From positions 22,132 to 27,322 of the forward strand of contig DBZX01000082.1 in NCBI GenBank assembly GCA_002311335.1: DNA of 5,191 nt. The letters are read 5' to 3'. The notes below the pieces were generated by a model. It was not told where the DNA came from. It did not search any database and worked only from the letters and a program-made list of their open reading frames with translations. The stretch is from a bacterium UBP10_UBA1149. Its GTDB lineage: Bacteria; Desulfobacterota; Binatia; UBA1149. This document shows positions 1-5,191 of this stretch, in pieces (the stretch's first letter is position 1; every line of letters begins with the position of its first letter). Both the position numbers and the translations under genes were made by a program.

Positions 1-737
1 CGGCACGCTTCGGCACCGAGTTCGCTACCGGCGACATCGAGTCGGTGGACCTGTCCCGGCGACCGTTCAAGCTCAACTCGCCCGACGTCACCTTTACCTG
101 TGACGCGCTGGTGATCGCCACCGGGGCGACCGCTCGCTTGCTCGGGCTGGAGTCCGAAACGCGGCTCATGGGTTACGGCGTGTCTGCCTGCGCCACCTGC
201 GACGGCTTTTTCTTCAGGGATCGCAAGGTGCTGGTCATCGGCGGCGGTGATTCGGCCATGGAAGAAGCCACCTTCCTGTCCAAGTTTGCCAGCTCGGTGA
301 CCGTGGTGCACCGCCGCGAAGGGTTCCGTGCGTCGCAGATCATGCTCGAACGGGCCCAGGTCAATCCGAAGATCGACTTCCTTCTCAACCGAACCATAGA
401 CGAGATCCACGGCGACGTGGCCGAGGGCGGCGTCACGGCAGTGACCCTGCGCGACACCAGTGACGGTGCCAGCGCCGACTCGACCGAACGCGTGGACTGC
501 GACGGGGTCTTCATGGCCATAGGGCATTTGCCCAACACGGGGTTGTTTGACGGCCAGTTGAACACCGACAAGAAGGGGTACGTCACCACCCGGCCCGACT
601 CGACCTACACCAGCATTGAAGGCGTGTTTGCCTGCGGCGACGTGCGCGACAGCGTGTATCGGCAGGCCATCACCGCGGCCGGAAGCGGTTGCGAGGCCGC
701 CATGGACGCCGAGCGCTGGCTGGCCGAACAGGAGTAG
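1..737 (+). CDS. trxB: Thioredoxin reductase (NADPH), 5'-truncated
   Basis: This flavoenzyme passes electrons from NADPH through FAD and a redox-active disulfide to thioredoxin in the cytoplasm. The reading frame is open from base 3, so the gene begins before the window. About 244 residues are visible, against roughly 310-320 in the family, so the N-terminal FAD GxGxxG motif is missing. The GTG at base 45 is internal and not the real start. Visible landmarks are the end of the first FAD segment (ALVIATGA, bases 105-128), the active-site CATC (cysteine codons at 189-191 and 198-200), the NADPH-binding GGGDSAMEEA just after it, the VVHRR motif that recognises the NADPH 2'-phosphate, AIGHLPNT, and the C-terminal FAD motif GVFACGDVRD followed by RQAITAAGSG. 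All key residues in the visible part are intact. It ends with TAG and converges on the VOC gene. The ATCDGFFFR context fits a true TrxB rather than a ferredoxin-NADP reductase of the same fold. Confidence 0.94.
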   Translation, partial: ARFGTEFATGDIESVDLSRRPFKLNSPDVTFTCDALVIATGATARLLGLESETRLMGYGVSACATCDGFFFRDRKVLVIGGGDSAMEEATFLSKFASSVTVVHRREGFRASQIMLERAQVNPKIDFLLNRTIDEIHGDVAEGGVTAVTLRDTSDGASADSTERVDCDGVFMAIGHLPNTGLFDGQLNTDKKGYVTTRPDSTYTSIEGVFACGDVRDSVYRQAITAAGSGCEAAMDAERWLAEQE

Positions 738-762
738 CCGGCACCCGTACCCGCCCGGCTGG
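738..762. other. Convergent intergenic gap with a weak hairpin
   Basis: Only 25 bases separate the stop codons of trxB and the VOC gene, which face each other. Bases 736-741 (AGCCGG) and 755-760 (CCGGCT) form a 6-bp GC-rich inverted repeat with a 13-base loop. No T tract follows on either strand, so a classical intrinsic terminator is not supported. It could slow both polymerases, but that is inference. Confidence 0.3.
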
Positions 763-1287
763 TTACTTGTCGGGTTGCTTGCGCGTAGCCTCGGAGAATT
801 CCTCGGGCGGCTGGCGCAGCAGGCGTAACGCTTCTTCTTCGCTCATGGCAAAGCCTTCGGCCTTGGTCGTGGCGCAGAACTCCACCGCTATGCCGCTGGG
901 GTCAACCGTGTAGATGGAGCGGCACCAGCCGTGGTCAAATTCTACCAGGGGCTCTACGCCGTTTTCCTCAAAGCGCTGCTTTAGCTCGAGCAGGCGTTGC
1001 TCGCTTTCAACGCGAAAGGCAACGTGGTTGGCCCAGGGCGGCAGGCCCACGGTCTTGGACAAGTCGGTCGCGTAGTCTTCCTTTTCGCCCACGCCGTTGA
1101 GCTCAAAGAAGCCCAGCGAGGCGCCCCCACCCATGTCGAAAAAGAAATGGCGAAACCACCCCTCGCCGCTCAGGTGATTTTCTACGTGGACCAGCGGCAT
1201 GCCGAGTTTCTCGACGTAGAACTCTCTCGTGGCCTCCGGGTCCCTGGTTACGAAAGCGACGTGGTGCAGTCCGGTTGTTGGCGTCAT
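763..1287 (-). CDS. VOC (glyoxalase/extradiol dioxygenase fold) family protein, substrate unknown
   Basis: This is a 174-residue single-chain vicinal-oxygen-chelate protein, probably a cytoplasmic metal-dependent enzyme working as a dimer. It shows the two paired beta-alpha-beta-beta-beta modules. Module 1 starts LHHVAFVTRD (residues 7-16), with helix EATREFYVEKLGM and strand ending GFFELNG (59-65). Module 2 starts NHVAFRVES (87-95) and ends YTVDPSGIAVEF (126-137). Candidate metal ligands are His8 or His9, Glu62, His88 and Glu136, the usual positions in this superfamily. The YxxDPxGxxxEF ending is common in glyoxalase-like and ring-cleaving dioxygenase-like members. Reaction and substrate cannot be read from sequence. 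A charged C-terminal tail (about 144-174) follows the fold. The ATG at 1287-1285 has GGGGGA seven bases upstream. It lies 100 bases downstream of hisF on the same strand, so it may be read through from the his operon, but nothing links it to histidine synthesis. Confidence 0.87.
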   Translation of the reverse strand: MTPTTGLHHVAFVTRDPEATREFYVEKLGMPLVHVENHLSGEGWFRHFFFDMGGGASLGFFELNGVGEKEDYATDLSKTVGLPPWANHVAFRVESEQRLLELKQRFEENGVEPLVEFDHGWCRSIYTVDPSGIAVEFCATTKAEGFAMSEEEALRLLRQPPEEFSEATRKQPDK

Positions 1288-1387
1288 CTTTGAATCCCCC
1301 GGCCGCGAATATCCGCCAGCCGCCCGGCAGCCTAGCCGCCTCGCCCCAGCGAATGCAAGCCAGAAGAGAAAACCAGAAGCGGGAAGG
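1288..1387 (-). other. Intergenic gap between hisF and the VOC gene
   Basis: The gap is 100 bases long. Its hisF-proximal part is pyrimidine-rich on the minus strand (CTTCTGGTTTTCTCTTCTGG, 1361-1380) without a preceding GC-rich stem, so I see no intrinsic terminator. The rest is GC-rich. A weak TTGCAT (1353-1358) and TAGGCT (1330-1335) pair with an 18-base spacer could be a poor promoter for the VOC gene but is not convincing. The gap is much larger than any between the his genes, so the VOC gene may be a separate unit. Confidence 0.4.
1295..1300 (-). promoter_or_regulatory. Ribosome binding site of the VOC gene
   Basis: GGGGGA on the minus strand, seven bases before the ATG at 1287. It is purine-rich, well spaced, and supports that start. 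Confidence 0.55.
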
Positions 1388-2239
1388 TCAGACCCTTACG
1401 ACAACGCCGCGCTCTGCGAGATAGCGTTTACACTCGGCTATCGAGTACTCACCGTAGTGAAAGATCGACGCGGCCAGCACCGCGTCGGCGCCGCCCGTGG
1501 TCAGGCCCTCGAGCAGGTGCCCGGGCCCGCCCACTCCGCCCGAGGCTATGACCGGCACGCCCACCGCGTCGGCCACCGCGCGGGTAAGCTCAAGATCGTA
1601 TCCGTCGCGCGTACCGTCGCGGTCCATACTGGTGAGCAGTACCTCGCCCGCCCCCAGTTCTTCCATGCGCCGGCACCAGGCAACGGCGTCGATGCCAGTG
1701 GGGCGGCGCCCGCCGTGGGTGTAGATTTCCCAGCCGTCGGTACCTGCCTTGTCCACCAGCAACTCGGGCCAGGTCCCGGCCCAATCCGGTGCCCCGTCCA
1801 CGCCACCACCGTCTTCGGCCAACCGCAGCTGACCGTCTCGCCTGCGCGCGTCGACGGCCACCACCACGCACTGGCTACCGTACACGCGGGCAGCCTCGCC
1901 CACGAAATCGGGGTTGATGACAGCGGCCGTGTTGATCGAGACCTTGTCGGCACCGGCCCGCAACAGCGCGCCCAGGTCTTCGACCACGCGCACGCCGCCT
2001 CCCACGGTCAGCGGCATGAAGGCCTGCTCCGCGGTGCGCGACACCACGTCGAGCATGATGTCGCGTTTTTCGTGGCTGGCGGTTATGTCGAGAAACGTGA
2101 GCTCATCGGCACCCTCGGCGTCGTAGCGCATGGCGCACTCCACCGGGTCGCCGGCGTCGCGCAGGTCAACAAAATTGACTCCCTTCACGACACGGCCATC
2201 CTTGACGTCGAGGCAGGGTATTATGCGCTTGGCCAGCAT
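1388..2239 (-). CDS. hisF: Imidazole glycerol phosphate synthase, cyclase subunit HisF
   Basis: HisF is the (beta/alpha)8-barrel cyclase subunit. With ammonia channelled from HisH it converts PRFAR to imidazole glycerol phosphate and AICAR, the branch to purine synthesis. The N-terminus MLAKRIIPCLDVKDGRVVKG is canonical and fixes the ATG start. The catalytic aspartates are Asp11 and Asp130, at the same numbers as in Thermotoga maritima HisF. Phosphate-binding loops are visible at TVGGGVR (78-84) and ASGGVG (232-237), and LLTSMDRDGT (201-210) is intact. At 283 residues it is about 30 longer than the usual 250-258. The excess is one block at about residues 137-168, right after Asp130 and before WEIYTHGG, in the loop following strand 5. 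The gene starts 25 bases after hisA. There is no strong Shine-Dalgarno in that gap, only a weak GCGAG, so translation may depend on coupling to hisA. Confidence 0.97.
   Translation of the reverse strand: MLAKRIIPCLDVKDGRVVKGVNFVDLRDAGDPVECAMRYDAEGADELTFLDITASHEKRDIMLDVVSRTAEQAFMPLTVGGGVRVVEDLGALLRAGADKVSINTAAVINPDFVGEAARVYGSQCVVVAVDARRRDGQLRLAEDGGGVDGAPDWAGTWPELLVDKAGTDGWEIYTHGGRRPTGIDAVAWCRRMEELGAGEVLLTSMDRDGTRDGYDLELTRAVADAVGVPVIASGGVGGPGHLLEGLTTGGADAVLAASIFHYGEYSIAECKRYLAERGVVVRV
1736..1831 (-). other. In-frame insertion of about 32 residues within HisF
   Basis: Aligned by eye with T. maritima HisF, DAKRVDG (130-136) matches DARRRDG here and the conserved Thr142 matches Thr174, giving 32 extra residues at about 137-168. 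The block contains AEDGGGVDGAPDWAGTWPEL and is rich in Gly, Asp and Trp. The frame is unbroken and both flanks are conserved, so a sequencing frameshift is unlikely. It lies on the C-terminal, active-site face of the barrel. Exact edges are uncertain by a few residues. Confidence 0.8.
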
Positions 2240-2264
2240 CGGGTATCGGTACTCGCGGCCGGTA

Positions 2265-3002
2265 TCAGCCGGCTGCCTCCGTCAGTTTGGCCAGCGTTAC
2301 CGCGCCGTCGTACAACGCGCGCCCGACCACCACGCCCTCTATACCGCTGTCGGCGACCTCCCGGAGGCGCTCAACGTCGACCACGCCGTGCACACCACCC
2401 GATGCCAGCACGGGCACGGTTACCGACCGCGCCAGTCGAGCGGTGGCCTCCGCATTGACACCGTCGCCGGTTCCGTCGCGGTCGATGTCGGTGTAAACGA
2501 TGCCGGCCACACCAGCGTCCTGCATGGCCATGGCCAGCTCGAGCGCGTCGCGTCCACCGTCGTTGAGCCAACCGTCGACCGCCACGCGACCCGAGCGAGC
2601 GTCGATCCCAACCCACACCCGGCCCGGCCATCGGCGCGCAGCCTGCTCAACGATGTCGGGGTCACGGACAGCCACCGTGCCCAGTATCACCCGCCCCACG
2701 CCGGCCGCCAGCCAGCGCTCCACCGTAACCAGGTCGCGTATGCCGCCGCCCAGTTCGGTAATAAAATCGTCGCCCGCGCCTGCGGCCACCGCGAGTATGG
2801 CTTCTACCGCCCGCTGGTTGTCATCTCCCGCACCGCGGGCGCCATCAAGGTCAACCAGGTGCAGGGCTCGCGCGCCCTCGTCTATCCAACGTTGGGCCAT
2901 GGCCGCCGGGTCGTCGGAAAAAACGGTCTCTTGCTCGTAGTCGCCCCTGAGCAGGCGCACGCAACGCCCAGCGCGTATGTCTATGGCCGGCAGTACCAGC
3001 AC
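2265..3002 (-). CDS. hisA: ProFAR isomerase HisA
   Basis: HisA catalyses the Amadori rearrangement of ProFAR to PRFAR, the substrate of the HisH-HisF complex. It is a (beta/alpha)8 barrel homologous to HisF. At 245 residues it has the normal length. The start MLVLPAIDIRAGRCVRLLRG carries the catalytic Asp8. The second catalytic aspartate is Asp134 in VGIDARSGRVAVDGW. Phosphate-binding loops are ELGGGIRD (83-90) and LASGGVHG (199-206), and YTDIDRDGT (170-178) is the usual strand-6 motif. The VDGW context after the second aspartate favours a dedicated HisA. The bifunctional PriA type of actinobacteria is not excluded, because no trp gene is visible. The start is GTG at 3002-3000, one base after the hisH stop (TGA-C-GTG), so translation is probably coupled. 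A weak GGCGAG lies about ten bases upstream within hisH. Confidence 0.97.
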   Translation of the reverse strand: MLVLPAIDIRAGRCVRLLRGDYEQETVFSDDPAAMAQRWIDEGARALHLVDLDGARGAGDDNQRAVEAILAVAAGAGDDFITELGGGIRDLVTVERWLAAGVGRVILGTVAVRDPDIVEQAARRWPGRVWVGIDARSGRVAVDGWLNDGGRDALELAMAMQDAGVAGIVYTDIDRDGTGDGVNAEATARLARSVTVPVLASGGVHGVVDVERLREVADSGIEGVVVGRALYDGAVTLAKLTEAAG

Positions 3003-3003
3003 G

Positions 3004-3627
3004 TCAGGAATTCTCGCCGGCGCGAGTTACGAAATTGGCCAGCAGGCGCAGCCCGGCCGACTGGCTTTTTTCGGGGTGAAACTGGGTCGCGAGCAGGTTG
3101 TCGCGCGCCGCGGCGGCGACAAAACTACCGCCGTAGTCACAAGCAGCAGCCACCACCTGCTCGTCGTCGCTGAGCACGCGGTAGCTGTGCACGAAGTAAA
3201 ATCGCTCGTTGTCGGCTATGCCTTCAAAGTAAGGCGAAGCACCGCGCAGCTTGATCTCGTTCCAACCCATGTGCGGCACCTTGAGCTCCCGGGGCAGGCC
3301 CTCGAAGCGGCTCACGTGGCCCGGCAGCAGGCCCAGTCCCTCTACCCGGCCGAACTCGTCGCTGTGATCAAAGAGGATCTGCATGCCCACGCATATGCCC
3401 AGGAAAGGCTTGCCCGAGGTCGCCGCCCGGCACACGGCCTCGCGCAGGCCGGCCTCCTCGAGGTTACCCATGCAACGAGCAAACGCGCCCACGCCGGGCA
3501 GCACCACCGCCTGCGCGTCGGCCAGATCCGAAGCGCTCGAGGTCACGCGCACGCGTGCGCCTACCTTCTCCAGCGCCTTGGCAACGCTGCGCAAGTTGCC
3601 AACGCCGTAGTCGACGACCGCTATCAC
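3004..3627 (-). CDS. hisH: Imidazole glycerol phosphate synthase, glutaminase subunit HisH
   Basis: HisH is a class I glutamine amidotransferase that hydrolyses glutamine and delivers ammonia through the HisF barrel. At 207 residues it has the family length. MIAVVDYGVGNLRSV is the canonical N-terminus. The oxyanion-hole motif PGVGAF is at 44-49. The catalytic triad is Cys79 (GICVGMQ), His184 and Glu186 (TQFHPEKSQ). VPHMGWN (117-123) and FYFVHSYRV (143-151) are conserved HisH segments. The start is GTG at 3627-3625. The frame stays open upstream through the tandem repeat back into hisB, but those codons include no ATG, GTG or TTG, which supports this start. GGGGA ten bases upstream, inside the repeat, is the likely ribosome binding site. 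It lies 37 bases after hisB and one base before hisA, in the operon with its partner HisF. Confidence 0.97.
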   Translation of the reverse strand: MIAVVDYGVGNLRSVAKALEKVGARVRVTSSASDLADAQAVVLPGVGAFARCMGNLEEAGLREAVCRAATSGKPFLGICVGMQILFDHSDEFGRVEGLGLLPGHVSRFEGLPRELKVPHMGWNEIKLRGASPYFEGIADNERFYFVHSYRVLSDDEQVVAAACDYGGSFVAAAARDNLLATQFHPEKSQSAGLRLLANFVTRAGENS

Positions 3628-3630
3628 CCG

Positions 3631-3675
3631 CCGGTCATCCCCGCGCCGGTGATCCCCGTGCCGGTCATCCCCGTA
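3631..3675 (-). repeat. Three-copy 15-bp tandem repeat across the hisB stop and hisB-hisH gap
   Basis: On the plus strand the copies are 3631-3645 (CCGGTCATCCCCGCG), 3646-3660 (CCGGTGATCCCCGTG) and 3661-3675 (CCGGTCATCCCCGTA), with another CCGG at 3677-3680. The copies differ at only one to three positions, in base 6 and the last two bases. On the coding strand each unit contains GGGGAT. The first transcribed copy contains the hisB stop (TGA at 3667-3665), and the last supplies the likely hisH Shine-Dalgarno. The unit length is a multiple of three, so copy-number changes would alter hisB-hisH spacing without shifting frame. Confidence 0.9.
3638..3642 (-). promoter_or_regulatory. Likely ribosome binding site of hisH, inside the tandem repeat
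   Basis: GGGGA on the minus strand, ten bases before the GTG at 3627. The same motif recurs in the other two repeat copies, which are too far from the start to serve directly. The spacing is slightly long. Confidence 0.5.
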
Positions 3676-4282
3676 ACCGGCCCTTGGTGGAAGGCACGCC
3701 CTTTACCCTGGGGTCGCGCGCGCAGGCCTGCCCCAACGCTCTCGCGAGCGCCTTGAAGGTGGCCTCGATCAGGTGGTGGGCGTTGCGACCGTAGCGCTTG
3801 TTAATGTGGAGATTCATGCGGGCCTCGTTCATCAGCGCCTGCATGAAGTCGTTGACGAGATCGACCTCGAAGTCGCCCACACGGTGCTGGCGTATCTTCA
3901 AGTCGTAGACCATGAAGGGGCGACCGCCTAGATCGACGGTCACGGCCACCAGTGCCTCGTCCAGGGGAATTTCGGCGTGGCCGTAGCGCACGATACCGGC
4001 CCTGTCACCCAAGGCCTTGTCGATGGCCTGGCCCAGCGCCAGGCCCACGTCTTCAACGGTGTGGTGAGCGTCGATGTGCAGATCGCCCGTGGCCTTGACC
4101 TTGAGGTCGAGCAGGCTGTGCCGTGACAGCGAGTCGAGCATGTGGTCGAGAAACGGTACGCCGGTGTCGATAGAGGCCTTGCCGCTGCCGTCAAGCACGA
4201 GGTCAACGTTTATGCTGGTCTCGCCGGTCTGTCGTTTTACCTTTGCCCGGCGGATACCTGTCTTTCGACTGCTGGTCGCCAC
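3665..4282 (-). CDS. hisB: Imidazoleglycerol-phosphate dehydratase, monofunctional
   Basis: This enzyme dehydrates imidazole glycerol phosphate to imidazole acetol phosphate. It is a Mn-dependent enzyme that forms a 24-mer in the cytoplasm. At 205 residues it is the dehydratase alone, without the N-terminal histidinol-phosphatase domain of the enterobacterial fusion. The two duplicated metal-binding motifs are present: HHTVE (His73, His74, Glu77) and HHLIE (His169, His170, Glu173). FLDHML (44-49), GHAEIPLDEAL (101-111) and the C-terminal GVPSTKG (195-201) are also present. The start is GTG at 4282-4280, directly after the hisD stop (TAA-GTG) and preceded by a strong Shine-Dalgarno. This gives a short basic N-terminal extension of about ten residues (MATSSRKTGI) before the usual start of the fold. 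In many bacteria hisC separates hisD from hisB; it is absent here. Confidence 0.97.
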   Translation of the reverse strand: MATSSRKTGIRRAKVKRQTGETSINVDLVLDGSGKASIDTGVPFLDHMLDSLSRHSLLDLKVKATGDLHIDAHHTVEDVGLALGQAIDKALGDRAGIVRYGHAEIPLDEALVAVTVDLGGRPFMVYDLKIRQHRVGDFEVDLVNDFMQALMNEARMNLHINKRYGRNAHHLIEATFKALARALGQACARDPRVKGVPSTKGRLRG

Positions 4283-5191
4283 TTACCTTCCTCCCTTGCG
4301 GCCGCTGCCCGACCGCTGCTTTTTCTTCGCCGCCGGCTTACCGGCAACATCGTCCAGGCGCAGGCGGACCGCGGCGGCGTGGGCCGTCAATCCCTCGGCC
4401 TCGGCCAGGCGCAGCACCGTGGAGCCTATCGCGCGCACGCCACCCACGCCCATGTCAATAATACTGCTGCGCTTGACGAAATCATACACTCCCAGGGGCG
4501 AAGCAAAGCGCGCCGAGCCGCCGGTGGGCAGCACGTGGTTGGGGCCGGCCGCGTAGTCGCCGAAGGGCTCACTGCTCATGGCACCGAGGAAGATCGCCCC
4601 CGCGTTACGCAGTCCGCCCAACAGTTTGCGCGGCGCGGCGGTCATCACCTCGAGGTGCTCGGGAGCGATCTCGTTGGCCAACTCCACGGCCCGTGCGAGT
4701 GACTTGACCACCAGTATGCTGCCGTACTTCTTCAACGACGCCGCGGCGATTGTGCGACGCTCCAACCCGGCGAGCTGGCTTTCGAGCTGCTTCGCCACGG
4801 CAGCAGCCGTGCGCCGGCTGCTGGTGATACACACAGAGGCGGCCAAGGGATCGTGCTCGGCCTGGGCCAGCATGTCAGCCGCCACGTAGTCGGCACGCGC
4901 GCTGCCGTCGGCTATGACCAGCACCTCGGTGGGACCGGCAATCATGTCGATATCGACCTGGCCGAAGAGCAGACGCTTGGCCGTAGCCACGTAGATGTTG
5001 CCCGGGCCCACGATCTTGTCCACGCGCGCGATGCTGTCGGTGCCGAGCGCCAGCGCGGCGATGGCCTGGGCCCCGCCCACGCGAAAGACGCGGTCGACAC
5101 CGGCTATGGCAGCCGCGGCGAGCACGGCCGGCTCCACTGTGCCCCCCGGTCCCGGCGGGTTTTGGCTGACCCCCCCCTCCCCCCCCCCCCC
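4283..5191 (-). CDS. hisD: Histidinol dehydrogenase, 5'-truncated
   Basis: HisD is the Zn-dependent, NAD-linked enzyme that oxidises histidinol to histidine in two steps, the end of the pathway. The frame runs open to the right edge, giving about 303 codons of the usual 430, so roughly 130 N-terminal residues are missing. The GTG at 5137-5135 is internal: the preceding codons read NPPGPGGTV, matching the conserved TPPGxxGxV segment of the family. Numbering from that codon, the metal and catalytic residues are all present: Gln92 and His95 (AQAEHDP), Glu160 and His161 (IAPEHLE), Asp194 (FGDYAAGPNHVLPTGG) and His253 (EGLTAHAAAVRLR). FRVGGAQAIAALA (18-30) and KIVGPGNIYV (41-50) are family signatures. 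The C-terminus is about 15 residues longer than E. coli HisD and ends in a Lys/Arg/Gly-rich tail (267-284). The codons beyond about 5170 are poly-Gly from the C tract and should not be trusted. Confidence 0.96.
   Translation of the reverse strand, partial: GGGGEGGVSQNPPGPGGTVEPAVLAAAAIAGVDRVFRVGGAQAIAALALGTDSIARVDKIVGPGNIYVATAKRLLFGQVDIDMIAGPTEVLVIADGSARADYVAADMLAQAEHDPLAASVCITSSRRTAAAVAKQLESQLAGLERRTIAAASLKKYGSILVVKSLARAVELANEIAPEHLEVMTAAPRKLLGGLRNAGAIFLGAMSSEPFGDYAAGPNHVLPTGGSARFASPLGVYDFVKRSSIIDMGVGGVRAIGSTVLRLAEAEGLTAHAAAVRLRLDDVAGKPAAKKKQRSGSGRKGGR
4286..4296 (-). promoter_or_regulatory. Strong ribosome binding site of hisB within the 3' end of hisD
   Basis: AGGGAGGAAGG on the minus strand, with the GGGAGG core at 4295-4290 seven bases before the GTG at 4282. 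It is the best Shine-Dalgarno in the window and decides the hisB start. It is translated as part of the HisD terminal Lys-Gly-Gly-Arg. Confidence 0.8.
5170..5191. repeat. Low-complexity C tract at the window edge
   Basis: Eight C, one T, then thirteen C run to the last base. Within hisD this would encode a Gly run with one Glu, where the family normally has a hydrophobic strand before the TPPG motif. It is most likely a sequencing or assembly artefact at a contig end. Confidence 0.75.

Noticed and set aside
45..737. trxB starting at the GTG at base 45
   Set aside because: The upstream codons to base 3 continue a typical TrxB sequence, and a start here would lose the FAD-binding N-terminus; the gene is cut by the window edge.
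736..760. Intrinsic terminator between trxB and the VOC gene
   Set aside because: Only a 6-bp stem with a 13-base loop and no T tract on either strand.
1330..1358. Sigma-70-like promoter for the VOC gene (TTGCAT, 18 bases, TAGGCT)
   Set aside because: The -10 matches consensus at only three of six bases; such pairs arise by chance.
1229..2458. A 409-codon open frame on the plus strand, antisense to hisF and part of hisA
   Set aside because: It lies opposite clearly conserved HisF and HisA, has no recognisable domain, and long antisense frames are expected at this GC content.
2130..3173. A 347-codon plus-strand open frame antisense to hisA, with similar ones at 2977-3756 and 4142-4702
   Set aside because: Compositional shadows of hisA, hisH, hisB and hisD; no motifs or ribosome binding site support them.
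3631..3675. The tandem repeat as a CRISPR array or transposon end
   Set aside because: The units are 15 bp and directly abutting with no spacers, and there are no terminal inverted repeats, cas genes or transposase.
4283..5137. hisD starting at the GTG at 5137
   Set aside because: The codons before it encode the conserved PPGxxGTV segment, so it is an internal valine.

Overview
The window is an ordinary piece of a high-GC bacterial chromosome. It holds most of a histidine biosynthesis operon on the minus strand and the 3' part of a thioredoxin reductase gene on the plus strand. Both outer genes run off the ends. The monofunctional HisB, the high GC content, the frequent GTG starts and the actinobacterial/deltaproteobacterial look of the TrxB suggest a free-living high-GC bacterium outside the enterobacteria. 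I cannot place it more precisely from sequence alone.

Layout on the plus strand: bases 1-737 are trxB without its N-terminus. A 25-base gap follows, where two genes converge.

Layout on the minus strand, read in the direction of transcription from the right edge: hisD (5' end missing, 5191-4283), hisB (4282-3665), hisH (3627-3004), hisA (3002-2265), hisF (2239-1388), a 100-base gap, then a single-domain VOC (glyoxalase/dioxygenase fold) protein (1287-763). The his genes are packed tightly: hisD and hisB abut with no bases between them, hisB and hisH are 37 bases apart, hisH and hisA are 1 base apart, and hisA and hisF are 25 bases apart. This indicates one transcript with translational coupling.

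How the genes work together: HisA isomerises ProFAR to PRFAR. The HisH-HisF complex uses glutamine-derived ammonia to split PRFAR into imidazole glycerol phosphate and AICAR. HisB dehydrates imidazole glycerol phosphate. HisD performs the last two oxidations, from histidinol to histidine. The operon has no hisC between hisD and hisB and no hisI/hisE after hisF, so those steps must be encoded elsewhere. hisG may lie past the right edge.

Points worth a second look are modest. HisF carries an insertion of about 32 residues just after its catalytic Asp130. A three-copy 15-bp tandem repeat spans the hisB stop and supplies the hisH ribosome binding site. The ribosome binding site of hisB is embedded in a lysine/arginine-rich C-terminal tail of HisD. 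The last 22 bases are a near-pure C tract that looks like an assembly-edge artefact. I found no RNA gene, mobile element, CRISPR array or unknown multi-gene system.
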